Counted from the first letter of the stretch, positions 42,181-51,437 are shown. The stretch: 64,000 bases of DNA from Phycisphaerales bacterium (GCA_003142595.1 PLMU01000009.1:17664-81663), one strand, 5' to 3'. Numbers and translations: made by a program. Notes: generated by a model not told the origin, from the letters alone.

Positions 42181-43710
42181 ATGGCCTTTGATTTTACAAA
42201 TTTAGAGACAAATAATCTCAATCCAAATTTTGTCGATTGGCTCGTCGATGAGCAGTGGGTCGATATGCAGACTCACTTCGGCAGGTTCTGGGATTATTAT
42301 CAGAATCCGATGTATTCAACGATCGGCCTGTCGGCGGCTGATGCCAAACTGAATGAATCGGCGCGAACTTACGTTCAGGCTCAGGAAATGGGACTGCCTG
42401 CGAGAATTACCGGCATAAAAAGAAGCGAGGCAAGCGGACTTTTGGGCGGCAGGGCTGTTGCGGAGATAGAACGCAAAGAAGTTGTAATAGAAAATGATAT
42501 AGGCTGGCGAATCAACGCTATGGTGGATTTTCTGTTCGGCAAAGGCGTTGATATTGTCTGCAGAGCGGAAGATAAAAGCAGACGCGCTGAAATCGATAAA
42601 ATACTGAAACAGGTATTTAATTCCAACGGCGGGGTAAGGTTCTTTCAGGATATGGCAGTGCTCGGGGCTGTTTATGGTTTTGTGGACTGTATAGTCCGGC
42701 CGGGACAGAAAATCGCAGACTTCGTGCAAAATTTTTCATCTTCTTCATCTTTTTCTCTCCAGAAGGCGTTAGAACTTATTTCTGATTGCGGTCTGGAACT
42801 GATTGAGGCCCAAAGAGCACTGCCTGTTCTGGAAGAAAGAGATTTCAGAAAAATCAGTTTTTATGTTCAGCATTTTATCGAGCAGAAAAATGAAACAGCA
42901 AATGAAGGAAATTTTCTGCGAAGACTGCTTGGCGGCAAAGGCAGCAGCACAGCAAGGCATTCGATAGCGGTTACAGAGATTATTTCGCCCAGCTGGTGGC
43001 AGAGGTATGAGGAAAAACAACTGGCGGAAGAAGGGCCGAATATTATGGGCATTATTCCTGTCGTGCATATTCAGAATATCGCGCAGCCATTGTATTACGA
43101 GGGAATAAGCGATGTCGAGCCGTTGATACCGCTTCAAGATGAATTGAATACGAGGCTTAGCGACAGGGCGAGCAGGATAACGTTCCAGGCATTTAAAATG
43201 TATCTCGCCAAGGGGATTGAAGGCATTGAGAACAGGGCGGTATCGCCGGGCAGGATGTGGTGCACAGATAATCCTGACGCGAGCATTGAGCAGTTCGGCG
43301 GGGATTCGACAACGCCAAGCGAAGACGCTCATATCTCGGAAATAAGAGAAGCACTGGACAAGGCAAGCGGCGTTACGCCTGTGGTTGCCGGTGTGTTGAA
43401 AGATAAAGTCGGCAATCTGACAAGCGCGGTCGCTTTGAAAATGACACTGATGGGTATGCTGGCAAAGACAGAGCGGAAAAATTACGCATACGGTCAGGGG
43501 ATTAAAGAGATTGCCGCGATGGTGATGCATCTGCTTGATGTAACAAATATTTATCCCAACTCGAAAGATAAAAGAGTGTTCGATGTGATTTTTCCAAGTC
43601 CGCTGCCGGAAAACACTCTTGAAAAACTCAATGAGGCAAAATTGAAACAGGAACTCGGGGTATCCAAAGAACAGGTCCTTAGAGAACTCGGTTATGAAAC
43701 AAATTCATAG
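42181..43710 (+). CDS. Phage portal protein
   Basis: About 509 residues. Portals form the ring through which DNA enters the head. It starts MAFDFTNLETNNLNPNFVDWL, contains GWRINAMVDFLFGKGVDIVCR (the stem-near segment), VEPLIPLQDELNTRLSDRASRITFQAFKMYLAKGI and, near the end, ALDKASGVTPVVAGVLKDKVGNLTSAVALKM, a pattern typical of portals. GGAGAAATTTA precedes the ATG at 42181. It opens the structural operon and its frame is intact. The missing neighbour, the large terminase, is 32 kb away. Assigned by sequence style plus position upstream of scaffold and capsid genes. Confidence 0.75.
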   Translation: MAFDFTNLETNNLNPNFVDWLVDEQWVDMQTHFGRFWDYYQNPMYSTIGLSAADAKLNESARTYVQAQEMGLPARITGIKRSEASGLLGGRAVAEIERKEVVIENDIGWRINAMVDFLFGKGVDIVCRAEDKSRRAEIDKILKQVFNSNGGVRFFQDMAVLGAVYGFVDCIVRPGQKIADFVQNFSSSSSFSLQKALELISDCGLELIEAQRALPVLEERDFRKISFYVQHFIEQKNETANEGNFLRRLLGGKGSSTARHSIAVTEIISPSWWQRYEEKQLAEEGPNIMGIIPVVHIQNIAQPLYYEGISDVEPLIPLQDELNTRLSDRASRITFQAFKMYLAKGIEGIENRAVSPGRMWCTDNPDASIEQFGGDSTTPSEDAHISEIREALDKASGVTPVVAGVLKDKVGNLTSAVALKMTLMGMLAKTERKNYAYGQGIKEIAAMVMHLLDVTNIYPNSKDKRVFDVIFPSPLPENTLEKLNEAKLKQELGVSKEQVLRELGYETNS

Positions 43711-43722
43711 GAGAAATTTTTA

Positions 43723-44238
43723 ATGAGTCAGATTGACACAGAAATTAACGGTTCGGATGAACCACAGCAGCGAAGTGAAAAGCTTGTAGATGTAAGCGAG
43801 GCTATTCGCTACCGCAAAAGAGCACAGAGTGCCGAGCAGAAGCAGAGTTTGCTTGAACAGGAACTTGCCGAGAGCAGAGGTGAAGTTGAAAGACTGAATA
43901 AAAATTTTTCACAGATGACGATTGAGCGGCAGTTGATAGAAAACCTTACTTCGGCAGGTGTTCGAGACCTGGAAGCGGCCGTGATAATCGGCAAAGCCAG
44001 ACTTGAAAACAATGGAAAGGCTACAGCGGCGGATATTGTCGAGCAATTGAAGAAAGAAAAAAGTTATTTGTTCTCTGACAGTAACTTATCCGGCGCAGTC
44101 GGGACAAAGACAAGCGGAGTCAAAGACAAGTTGTCGGGCACAACAGGAGCGCTTGAACGGACTGCCAAAAAAGCGGCCAAGAGCGGCTCAAGAACGGACC
44201 TGCAGGAGTATCTGCGGGCAAGAAGAAATTTTGTGTAA
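43723..44238 (+). CDS. Scaffolding-like phage protein
   Basis: 171 residues, acidic at the start and strongly helical: LVDVSEAIRYRKRAQSAEQKQSLLEQELAESRGEVERLNKNFSQMTIERQLIENL is a likely coiled coil. The basic C-terminus (GALERTAKKAAKSGSRTDLQEYLRARRNFV) could bind the capsid. Such composition and position between portal and capsid are usual for scaffolding proteins that shape the procapsid. Family not recognised by motif. GGAG precedes the ATG, 12 bp after the portal stop. Confidence 0.6.
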   Translation: MSQIDTEINGSDEPQQRSEKLVDVSEAIRYRKRAQSAEQKQSLLEQELAESRGEVERLNKNFSQMTIERQLIENLTSAGVRDLEAAVIIGKARLENNGKATAADIVEQLKKEKSYLFSDSNLSGAVGTKTSGVKDKLSGTTGALERTAKKAAKSGSRTDLQEYLRARRNFV

Positions 44239-44249
44239 TAAAAATATAG

Positions 44250-44269
44250 ATTCCCGCTTACGCGGGAAT
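44250..44269. repeat. dRS3-like palindrome in the structural operon
   Basis: ATTCCCGC-TTAC-GCGGGAAT, perfect 8-bp stem, in the 57-bp gap between the scaffold-like and capsid genes. The same palindrome type (ATTCCC...GGGAAT) is dispersed in many genomes. It could influence mRNA stability ahead of the capsid gene. Confidence 0.7.
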
Positions 44270-44295
44270 GACAACCAACATAAAGGAGAATAATT

Positions 44296-45444
44296 ATGGC
44301 ATTTACAGGTAAAGCGACATACTCGGCAGGAATAACTCTGCCGGAAATCGCAGAAGATGTATCAGACCTTATCGGGATTATTTCACCCAGTGAGGTGCCT
44401 TTGCTTGATGCGATAGGCGACCCTCTGCGCGAGGCGAAAAGCACATATCACGAATGGCTTGAGGATTCGCTTGTTCCCAATAAGGACACAGTCAGCGACA
44501 GTTCTATCAGCGACCCTGACGGTGAAACTAGCTTTGATGTCGCCAATGGCGATAGATTCAGAGCAGGCGACCAGATTCAGGCTGAAAACTCCGAAGAGCT
44601 GATACTGATAACAGGAGTAAGCGGCAATACGATTACAGTTGTTCGCGGCTATGCCGGGACAACTGCGGAAAATATCGCCAATGGTCAGGTGATTAAAATT
44701 CTCGGCAATGCCGCGCTTGAAGGCGACGATAAACCCGCGGCAAGATTTACCAATCGCGTCCGCTGCGGAAATTACACGCAGATTTTCACGGCCGGTGTCG
44801 AAGTCAGCGGCACAAATATCGCCGCCGGTCATCTTGGTATTTCAGACGAGATGGATTATCAAAAGGCCGAGAGGCTGCGCGAGTTGGTTCGCGACCTTGA
44901 AAACACTGTAATCAACGGCGGTCAGCCATCGGCAAATCCGCAGGGCGGGGCATCTGTTCGCAGGAGTATGAAGGGCATAGTCCAGAATATCACGACGAAT
45001 GTTTTTCGGCCCGGCAGTTCAGGATTCCCGAGCGGGACAGGTCTTGACGAGGCAAAGATTAATTATGTGCTGCGTCAGATATGGGAGAACAGCAACGGCA
45101 ATGTCGATTTGATTGTTGTCGGCGGATATCAGAAGCGCAAGATTAACTCGTTTCTGATTACCAGCAGAAGTTTCTGGCCGGCGGACAAGGCATACACCGA
45201 TATGGTCAGCGTTTATGAAAGCGACTTCGGCGTTTGCAGGATTCTCACCAGCAGATGGATTCCGCAGGACGCAGTGCTGCTTCTTGATTCATCGCGGATA
45301 AGCGTTCTTCCTCTTGCAGGCAGAAGCTTCCACTTCAAACCTCTGGCAAGCGGAGGCGATTATGAAAGTGGACAACTCATCGGCGAATATACACTTGAGT
45401 TCAAAAATGAAGCCGCACACGGTCTAATCAGGGACCTTGTGTAA
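44296..45444 (+). CDS. Major capsid protein, SU10/DUF5309 type
   Basis: 382 residues. It starts MAFTGKATYSAGITLPEIAEDVSDLIGIISPSEVPLLDAIGDPLREAKSTYHEWLEDSLV, the HK97-fold N-terminal region of the DUF5309/SU10-type capsid proteins. An insertion GDRFRAGDQIQAENSEELILITGVSGNTITVVRGYAGTTA follows, then the A-domain (DLIVVGGYQKRKINSFL; DFGVCRILTSRWIPQDAVLLLDSSRISVLPLAGR). No protease gene lies before it. AAGGAG precedes the ATG. This is the most reliable virion gene in the window and is intact. Confidence 0.85.
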   Translation: MAFTGKATYSAGITLPEIAEDVSDLIGIISPSEVPLLDAIGDPLREAKSTYHEWLEDSLVPNKDTVSDSSISDPDGETSFDVANGDRFRAGDQIQAENSEELILITGVSGNTITVVRGYAGTTAENIANGQVIKILGNAALEGDDKPAARFTNRVRCGNYTQIFTAGVEVSGTNIAAGHLGISDEMDYQKAERLRELVRDLENTVINGGQPSANPQGGASVRRSMKGIVQNITTNVFRPGSSGFPSGTGLDEAKINYVLRQIWENSNGNVDLIVVGGYQKRKINSFLITSRSFWPADKAYTDMVSVYESDFGVCRILTSRWIPQDAVLLLDSSRISVLPLAGRSFHFKPLASGGDYESGQLIGEYTLEFKNEAAHGLIRDLV

Positions 45445-45463
45445 GTTAGAAATTTACTTTTTT

Positions 45464-45528
45464 CGGCCGGGCACGGATATCTACAAAACCATTGCGATTT
45501 TAAAGGTTAGATAATTCCGTCCCGGCCG
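45464..45528 (+). terminator. Large hairpin after the capsid gene
   Basis: CGGCCGGG-C-ACGGA (45464-45477) pairs with TCCGTCCCGGCCG (45516-45528): 13 bp with one bulged base and a loop of about 38 bases. No T run follows, so it may attenuate or stabilise rather than fully stop transcription between the capsid and the genes downstream. Confidence 0.45.
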
Positions 45529-45550
45529 GGATAAAGTTTGAGGTAAAACA

Positions 45551-46206
45551 ATGAATAATTTTTCATACGATGTTGACATTTTGAAATATGAGCCGAGCTT
45601 GTTCGACGATTTGCATTTCGCCAGCCAGGTATTAATAAGCGGCAGCGGCGCAGAAATATCGGGGGCAACTTTTAATGCGCCGGGCGCGAATTTCAACGCC
45701 GCTAAAATTACAGCCGGGATGGTTGTATATCTGCAAAGCACCGATGGCGTTGTTGATGGGCATACGAGATAGTATCGGTGGATTCCGCAACGCAGCTTAC
45801 CATTTCTGTTTTAAGAGCTGACGGGCAAAGCGATGTTATAGCTCTGGCAGACGGCGAAAATGTGAATTACAGGATTTGCACTTATCAGCCGCAAAGCTGT
45901 GAAGTGTTCCTGCAACTTACGCAGCATTTTGGATTAAGACCGGGTGCGCCTGACGGAGATTACAGCGCCGACGATATTCTTGACATCTCGGCTTTGAGAC
46001 AAGTATCGGTGTATGGGGTTATGTCGATAATTTTTGCGACGCTTGCAGGCAAAGCGGATGAAGCGAATTTCTGGGCAAAGAGCAAATATTACAGGCAGCT
46101 TTTTGAAAAAGCATTGCAACGCAGCAGGGTAAGTATCGACCTGGGCGATGATGGCGTCGCGGATTCTGTCCGCAGCGGCGCAAGCGTCAGATTGTTGAGG
46201 GATTAA
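45551..46206 (+). pseudogene. Phage head-tail adaptor-like protein, frameshifted
   Basis: Two reading frames make one protein of about 218 residues. The first (MNNFSYDVDILKYEPSLFDDL ... VVYLQSTDGVVDG) runs into TAG at 45770. The second frame continues as AYEIVSVDSATQLTISVLRADG through ALQRSRVSIDLGDDGVADSVR, with no good start of its own; GTG at 45778 lacks a ribosome site. One base is missing near GGG at 45758-45760; inserting a G restores the text. Position after the capsid gene, and RQVSVYGVMSIIFATLAG with the later KSKYYRQLFEKAL, suggest a head-completion or tail-connector protein. The shift may be a mutation or a sequencing error. Confidence 0.6.
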
Positions 46207-46207
46207 A

Positions 46208-46579
46208 ATGAAAGCTGTGCTCGATAATGAAATAATTTTCAATGAAGAATCTTTCGAGCTGGAAATAAAAAGTTTTCAGAGGGAAGTTGTTCAAAGGTCT
46301 GCTGCAGGCCTTGACGGGCAGGTGAGTATCGACCTTGGTTTGCGGGGAAGAAAGCTTGTGCAGAAAGGCGAACTGCGAGCCAAAAATCAGGCTGAACTTC
46401 AGGGAATAATAGATGATATAAATGGGCTTATCGACGGCAATGAGTATATTTTGAAAAGTTCTGACGGAAGAGTATTTGAAAATCTTGTGATTGATAATTT
46501 TCAGGCCGGTTCTTTTGTCTTCGGCGGGACACAAGCCAGTTGCAAATATCAAATAACTTATACGCAGCAGGTTAGCTAA
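46208..46579 (+). CDS. Phage structural protein, unknown
   Basis: 123 residues, beta-rich, no membrane segment. VSIDLGLRGRKLVQKGELRAKNQAELQGIIDDINGLIDGNEYILKSSDGRVFENLVIDNFQAG resembles small tail or baseplate domains but no family is sure. Its start follows the adaptor stop by one base and its own stop overlaps the next ATG, so it is translated with them. Confidence 0.5.
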   Translation: MKAVLDNEIIFNEESFELEIKSFQREVVQRSAAGLDGQVSIDLGLRGRKLVQKGELRAKNQAELQGIIDDINGLIDGNEYILKSSDGRVFENLVIDNFQAGSFVFGGTQASCKYQITYTQQVS

Positions 46580-47283
46580 TGATTTCAAGTGAAGGAATAA
46601 GCAAAGTAAGAGCATTTGCGTTGTCGGCAGGAGCGGCGGTTGTTAAATGGCATTCGACCAGCAGTGATATGCTGCATCAGGTTTATGTCAACGGCAGATT
46701 TGCAGGTGCGACAGTTGAGCCGATGCAGAGACAATTGATTGTGGCGATTCCGCTTTCTGTAAAAACTGCTGTGCAGATAGAAGTTTTTGCTGTTGAGCCG
46801 GAGTATTCTGATATTGATTATTCTGCGGGGCAATCTCAATCGGGGCGGGCGAAGATTGAATTTCCTCGAACAGATAATCTGCCGACAGGCGGAAACGTTG
46901 ATTATTATCTTGAGGAAAACAAACTCAGCAATAGAAGCATAAGAATCCAACCGGAATTTGCGGACAAAGGCGGATTTGGTCTGAGCAGTTTTGCGATGAG
47001 CGATTTCGGATATGACGGCTCTGCTGCGATGGGGCTGGGCAAAGGAAATTTTGGGGTTGGCTGGTTTGGTTTTGACTGCGATATGCTCTGCTGGCAAAGC
47101 GGACAATTAGAAGCAGGCAGATATAAATTTGATATTAAAATAACTGATAAATTGGGTAATGAAACAGATGAGCAGATTGAAACGGAGGAGATGGCAGTTA
47201 TCCCGCCGGCTACGCCTGCTAAAAAACTTATAATCAAGTCATTTGATAAGCAAAGCGGTAAATTAATTTTGGAAGCGATATAG
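46579..47283 (+). CDS. Phage structural protein with FN3-like region, unknown
   Basis: 234 residues. The start (MISSEGISKVRAFALSAGAAVVKWHS...QVYVNGRFAG) and the rest look like a beta-sandwich protein; GRYKFDIKITDKLGNETDEQIE is typical of a fibronectin-type strand. It lies amid virion genes, with its ATG overlapping the previous stop (TAATG). Possibly a tail or appendage component. No catalytic motif seen. Confidence 0.45.
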   Translation: MISSEGISKVRAFALSAGAAVVKWHSTSSDMLHQVYVNGRFAGATVEPMQRQLIVAIPLSVKTAVQIEVFAVEPEYSDIDYSAGQSQSGRAKIEFPRTDNLPTGGNVDYYLEENKLSNRSIRIQPEFADKGGFGLSSFAMSDFGYDGSAAMGLGKGNFGVGWFGFDCDMLCWQSGQLEAGRYKFDIKITDKLGNETDEQIETEEMAVIPPATPAKKLIIKSFDKQSGKLILEAI

Positions 47284-47293
47284 GAGATTTAAA

Positions 47294-47746
47294 ATGGCAG
47301 AAGTATATCCATCGGATAATGAACTTTTGAATATTGTAAGCGACGGCGAGACAGGCGTTGAGTATATCACCACAGGCAAGGCGCCCTATTATCTTGAGTT
47401 TCGCAAACTGCTTTACAGATTGCTTCTGGCGGCAAGACGGGCGAATGATTTGCGTCTGTTCGATGAGGGTGGGCTGGACATCGGCGTTAAGGGCGGCAAG
47501 TTCTGGCTGGGGACAACGCTGATAAATTACGCCGGCTCAAGCGGCAATACGCTGGCGGATAATAAAAGCAATATCTATATCTATCTTAATTCGTCAGGCA
47601 ATCTGGTCGTGAATGAATACACAGCTTTTCCTAATATGGCGGCAAATCCTCATTTAAGACTGGCAATCGTAACAACAAACAGCGGCGATATTACGTCAAT
47701 CACAGATGTCAGATGTAATTTCTATGTGCCGGGGACAGGAGCGTAA
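47294..47746 (+). CDS. Tail-fibre-associated protein, unknown
   Basis: 150 residues. NKSNIYIYLNSSGNLVVNEYTAFPNMAANPHLRLAIVTTNSGDITSITDVR resembles N-terminal domains of phage fibres and surface-attachment proteins. It precedes a beta-helix protein that starts one base after its stop, so the two may assemble together. No enzymatic motif. Confidence 0.5.
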   Translation: MAEVYPSDNELLNIVSDGETGVEYITTGKAPYYLEFRKLLYRLLLAARRANDLRLFDEGGLDIGVKGGKFWLGTTLINYAGSSGNTLADNKSNIYIYLNSSGNLVVNEYTAFPNMAANPHLRLAIVTTNSGDITSITDVRCNFYVPGTGA

Positions 47747-48865
47747 ATGGCAACAATTATTTATGCAGACGGGACTTTAACGACCGGCAGTAACAACGGG
47801 ACAAGCTGGGCAAACGCCTATCGGGGCTGCGCAGGTTTGCAGACCGCTCTTGACATCGCAGTCAACGGCAGCAATACAATAATTTATGTCCGCAACACTT
47901 TTTCAGTCGGCACTTACGGCAGCACGATAGATATTGATACCGCTGGCGGCGACTATACAAACAACAACTGGCTGAAAATTATCGGCTGCGATAGTATTAC
48001 CGGCAATCCTTTGCCGCAGGGGCAGTATGTAATCTTGGATGGAGAAAATCTGTTAAGCGGTCATATTTTTAATATTTCCAATGTAAATATGATACATATA
48101 GAGAATATTCATTTTACAAGAGCATCGGCATCAGGCAAAGCAGGATGCTATCTTACCGCAAGCAGCGTAAGATACGGTTATAATTTTATAAACTGCAAAT
48201 TTTCATTATGCAGTAACGGTTTATATGCTCCTGTAAACAATAATCGAAATGTGTATGTTTATAGATGCGAGTTTTTAAGCAACTCCACTTACGATTTTTA
48301 CTCATCAATATGCATGCCGACAATAACGGCTAACAGATTCAAATCGGCCTGCCCGTCTATTTTCGCTGCGCTGGGCGGGGCGATTGCCGGGTGCATATTT
48401 GAAAATTCTCAAAACAGCGGAACAGTTGTTACGCTGAATGGGCATGTGACGCTGAGAGGCGAGGCGGTACTTACTAATTGCACTTTTTATTGCACCGGCA
48501 CCGGCGGCATAACAGCGATAAACTGCAATAATCTGGTCGGGTCTGTGATAATAAATAATATTTTTCACTTTGCCCAGCCGGCAGCTGATATTCCAATATC
48601 ATCGCCAAGAATAAGTTTCGAGGATTATAACTGCACAAACGCAACCGCTCATATTTTGACAGGTTCCCACAGTTTGAATTCCACAGACCCGCAATTTGCA
48701 GATTCGGCAAATGAAAATTTCAGGCCTCGAAATTGTCTTGTTCTGCGCGGCGGAATGCCGGATTATTCAGGGAATCCAGGTCAAATCGGAGCTGTCGCGG
48801 GCAAATATCAGTTCATATCAAAAGCAAAAGGCGCTAATTTCGGCAGACTTTCAATATTCAGATAG
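47747..48865 (+). CDS. Right-handed beta-helix protein, tail-spike-like
   Basis: 372 residues. Short repeated strands (MIHIENIHFTRASAS, YNFINCKFSLCSNG, VYVYRCEFLSNST, ITANRFKSACPS) form a parallel beta-helix, as in pectate-lyase folds and phage tail spikes. ADGTLTTGSNNGTSWANAYRGCAGLQTALD is the usual start of such proteins. Many surface-binding spikes degrade polysaccharide; no catalytic residues are evident here. GTAA-ATG spacing implies coupling to the preceding gene. Confidence 0.6.
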   Translation: MATIIYADGTLTTGSNNGTSWANAYRGCAGLQTALDIAVNGSNTIIYVRNTFSVGTYGSTIDIDTAGGDYTNNNWLKIIGCDSITGNPLPQGQYVILDGENLLSGHIFNISNVNMIHIENIHFTRASASGKAGCYLTASSVRYGYNFINCKFSLCSNGLYAPVNNNRNVYVYRCEFLSNSTYDFYSSICMPTITANRFKSACPSIFAALGGAIAGCIFENSQNSGTVVTLNGHVTLRGEAVLTNCTFYCTGTGGITAINCNNLVGSVIINNIFHFAQPAADIPISSPRISFEDYNCTNATAHILTGSHSLNSTDPQFADSANENFRPRNCLVLRGGMPDYSGNPGQIGAVAGKYQFISKAKGANFGRLSIFR

Positions 48866-48876
48866 GAGTTTGGATA

Positions 48877-49320
48877 ATGGCAAATACAGCGATAGATATT
48901 CCATTTTATGTTTCAAAAGACGGCTCGCCTTTGAGCGGTGCAGCGGCTGAAATGAATTTCGAATCTTTAAGAATGATTGGCGGGACAGACAAAAGCGGCT
49001 CGGCTCCTGCAATCAGCGAAATAGGAGGAGGCTGGTATAAATTCAGCGCTGCTTACGGCTCGGCGCCTTTCGACGGCGGAGACCTTGTCGGGGTTATTGA
49101 CGCAGATAAGAACGAAAGCAATAAACTGGCAAACGCAGAGCGATACATTCCCGTTGAAGTCCGATTAGATTTTTATGCTTTAATGAGAAACGTTTATAAA
49201 ATGTCACAGGACAAACTGACAGGCGATATGGAAATTAAAAATTCAGGCGGCGGAACAATTCTGATTCTCGATATTACTGACGGCGACAGTGAAGTTGTCA
49301 GAGAGCCGACGTGGAACTGA
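48877..49320 (+). CDS. Phage structural protein, unknown
   Basis: 147 residues, beta-rich. MANTAIDIPFYVSKDGSPLSGAAAEMNFESLRMIGG and IGGGWYKFSAAYGSAPFDGGDLVGVIDADKN look like an appendage or baseplate-wedge domain, the first part being typical of proteins attached to fibres. GGAG precedes the ATG; the stop overlaps the next gene's start. No family recognised. Confidence 0.45.
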   Translation: MANTAIDIPFYVSKDGSPLSGAAAEMNFESLRMIGGTDKSGSAPAISEIGGGWYKFSAAYGSAPFDGGDLVGVIDADKNESNKLANAERYIPVEVRLDFYALMRNVYKMSQDKLTGDMEIKNSGGGTILILDITDGDSEVVREPTWN

Positions 49321-49646
49321 TGGAAGCTAAATTCTTTGACAGTTTATCAGGCGGAGATTCCGCAAACGGCGCAAAGCTCTGTATGGGGCTTACAGACGGG
49401 GACTTCTGGTCCTGCTTGAGCGGCGTACAGCTTTTGTATAAGGGGCAGGATAGTAATAATGTTGATTTCGGCCGGATTGAGGCAGTCTCAAATATAAATA
49501 ATAAAAACTTTGAGCTCTCGTCCGGCCAACCTTTATCTCTTTGGCTCTATGTCGTCAGGCGGGTGAACCGCTGCGGAATGGAAGAACAAACGCTGTCGGC
49601 GGCGGTGATGGTCGCATTCGATAGTCTGGGCAATCTGATAGGCTAA
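49320..49646 (+). CDS. Phage protein, unknown
   Basis: About 108 residues, beginning at ATG 49320, which overlaps the previous TGA (TGATG). A GTG at 49311 is possible. LSGGDSANGAKLCMGLTDGDFWSCLSGVQLLYKGQDSNNVDFG shows no known motif. Small beta-rich protein within the virion operon, probably structural. Confidence 0.4.
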   Translation: MEAKFFDSLSGGDSANGAKLCMGLTDGDFWSCLSGVQLLYKGQDSNNVDFGRIEAVSNINNKNFELSSGQPLSLWLYVVRRVNRCGMEEQTLSAAVMVAFDSLGNLIG

Positions 49647-49648
49647 TT

Positions 49649-51436
49649 ATGAACAATTCAAACAGAATAGATTGTTATCAATGTCCAAATAATCTGCTTG
49701 CTGTCCGCGCAGCGGTAGCAAAAGTTTATATCGACGGACAATTATGCGATTTTCTTGTCGCTCAAAAGGTAACGCTGGCGGCAGATAACGATTTCAATCA
49801 GGCGATACTGAATTTTTATTCAAAAGATGATGATATAAGCTCTTTTGCGGTATGCGGGCAAAGAGTTGAAATTAAAATCGCATACGACAGCGGAATTGGA
49901 AAAACAATTCCTGATGAAATTACCGTATTTACCGGCTTTATCGAACAGATTGATACCGAGATATCTTCAAAGCAGCAGAAAATAACTGTTATCGCAAAAG
50001 ATTCATCAGCCAGGCTCAGAAGAAAAACGGTTTACGGCGCAACAGTTGCAAATCAGGGACAGGGGATTTTTATCAGCGGCGCGGATACTGCTTTTAATCC
50101 GGCAGGAGCGGCAAATGCCTCACGGCAGCAAATCAGGCAAAACGGCAGAAGTTTTATGGCGTTTGCCGCTGATGAAAACGACGCTGAAGTGTTCAGTTGT
50201 GCCGATGCGATTTATTATCTTCTATGCAGTTACATTCCCGCCGACCAGCTTGTTATTCCGACTCTTGAACAGCTTAATAGTCTGACCTGCGAGCGGAGCA
50301 TTATCGATATCGATGTTACAGGTCTTAATTTAATTGACGCTTTGCGGCGATGCTGCGGACAAGCAGGAGTTCGATTCAAGTTTGTTCCAAATCTCAGCCA
50401 GACAGGACCAACAGAAGCGATAGTTTTTTTCAGGCCGAGCGATTGTGCTGAAGTTGAACTGAATTGCCAGTGGCAGGGCGAGAAACTGGATATTTTAAAA
50501 ACTACCGTTGCTGAAATAACAGGTCAAAAAAATCTCGCACCAATAACACACAGATATATCGTGCAGGGCGATTATAAAATTTATGAGGCGACATTTGAAC
50601 TGGTAAAGGCCTGGGACCCTGCGCTTGAAGAAAATAATTATGAGCGGTATTCGCCGGTTACTAATGAAAATTTCAATGAAGTCCGCGACGTTTACCGCAA
50701 GTGGTGCCTCAATGAGGCGGGCGATTACGGCGGCAGTCCTTACAATCAGGGAACGGCGTTTGATTTTTCAAAGATTTTTGAAAACGGCTCATATGTCCGC
50801 AAAAAAAGACGGTTTCTGCCGGCACTTACCAGCGGCAAAGACGGCTCATCAATCGGTTATTATCTTGAAGTCTCATACACTAACGGAAGCCATTGGTGGC
50901 CTTATATGGCATCTTTCAAGGTTTTGCTCGACCAGTGCGGCGTGTGGCTATCGGCAGAGCAGCTCGATATGGATGTGTGGTTCGCGATTCTCAAAGGAGT
51001 TTTAAAGTTCAGAATAACCGCATCGGTAATCGCAGATGAAAGAATAAGTTTTGCCGCTGCCGATGGGCCGGTGAATTCGACTGCCGAGGTAATTGATAAA
51101 ATTATTACCCTGCCGCGAAGATTCAGATATAAAAAAGTCTCGCCGGAGAGCATTTTTGCAAATAATCCTGCCGACCAGACAGACGACAGCGAATCATTAG
51201 TTGAATTTGCCAGGACAATGGCTGATGGCGGACATAGCGAAACTGAAAAGATGAATATCAAGACGCTTTTACTTATGCCTTTTTTAAGTCCCGGCAGCAG
51301 GATTGTAAACAGCCAGGACAGCAGAGATATTTTGAACATTAAATACGACAACAGAAGTTTTAGCTGGATTAAAAGCGTCGATATGGATTTTGAAAATCAG
51401 CAGACAACAATTACAGCGGTCAAAACGAGGAAATAA
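49649..51436 (+). CDS. Baseplate hub/late-control-like phage tail protein
   Basis: 595 residues. The N-terminal third (VAKVYIDGQLCDFLVAQKVTLAADNDFNQAILNFYSKDDDI; VCGQRVEIKIAYDSGIGKTIPDEITVFTGFIEQIDTEISSKQQKITVIAKDSSARL) resembles gpD/hub proteins of contractile or long tails. LTCERSIIDIDVTGLNLIDALRRCCGQAGVRFKF is like the loop domain of the same family. The long C-terminal part is unassigned. The gene is intact and is the largest in the operon. The neighbouring genes contain no recognisable tail tube, sheath or tape measure. Confidence 0.55.
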   Translation: MNNSNRIDCYQCPNNLLAVRAAVAKVYIDGQLCDFLVAQKVTLAADNDFNQAILNFYSKDDDISSFAVCGQRVEIKIAYDSGIGKTIPDEITVFTGFIEQIDTEISSKQQKITVIAKDSSARLRRKTVYGATVANQGQGIFISGADTAFNPAGAANASRQQIRQNGRSFMAFAADENDAEVFSCADAIYYLLCSYIPADQLVIPTLEQLNSLTCERSIIDIDVTGLNLIDALRRCCGQAGVRFKFVPNLSQTGPTEAIVFFRPSDCAEVELNCQWQGEKLDILKTTVAEITGQKNLAPITHRYIVQGDYKIYEATFELVKAWDPALEENNYERYSPVTNENFNEVRDVYRKWCLNEAGDYGGSPYNQGTAFDFSKIFENGSYVRKKRRFLPALTSGKDGSSIGYYLEVSYTNGSHWWPYMASFKVLLDQCGVWLSAEQLDMDVWFAILKGVLKFRITASVIADERISFAAADGPVNSTAEVIDKIITLPRRFRYKKVSPESIFANNPADQTDDSESLVEFARTMADGGHSETEKMNIKTLLLMPFLSPGSRIVNSQDSRDILNIKYDNRSFSWIKSVDMDFENQQTTITAVKTRK

Positions 51437-51437
51437 A

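Noticed and set aside
42316..43530. Long minus-strand ORFs opposite the portal gene
   Set aside because: Cys/His/Arg-rich antisense reading frames produced by the portal codon pattern.
45778..46206. Second half of the adaptor as an independent GTG-started gene
   Set aside because: No ribosome-binding site; upstream text in that frame continues the first half after one added base.
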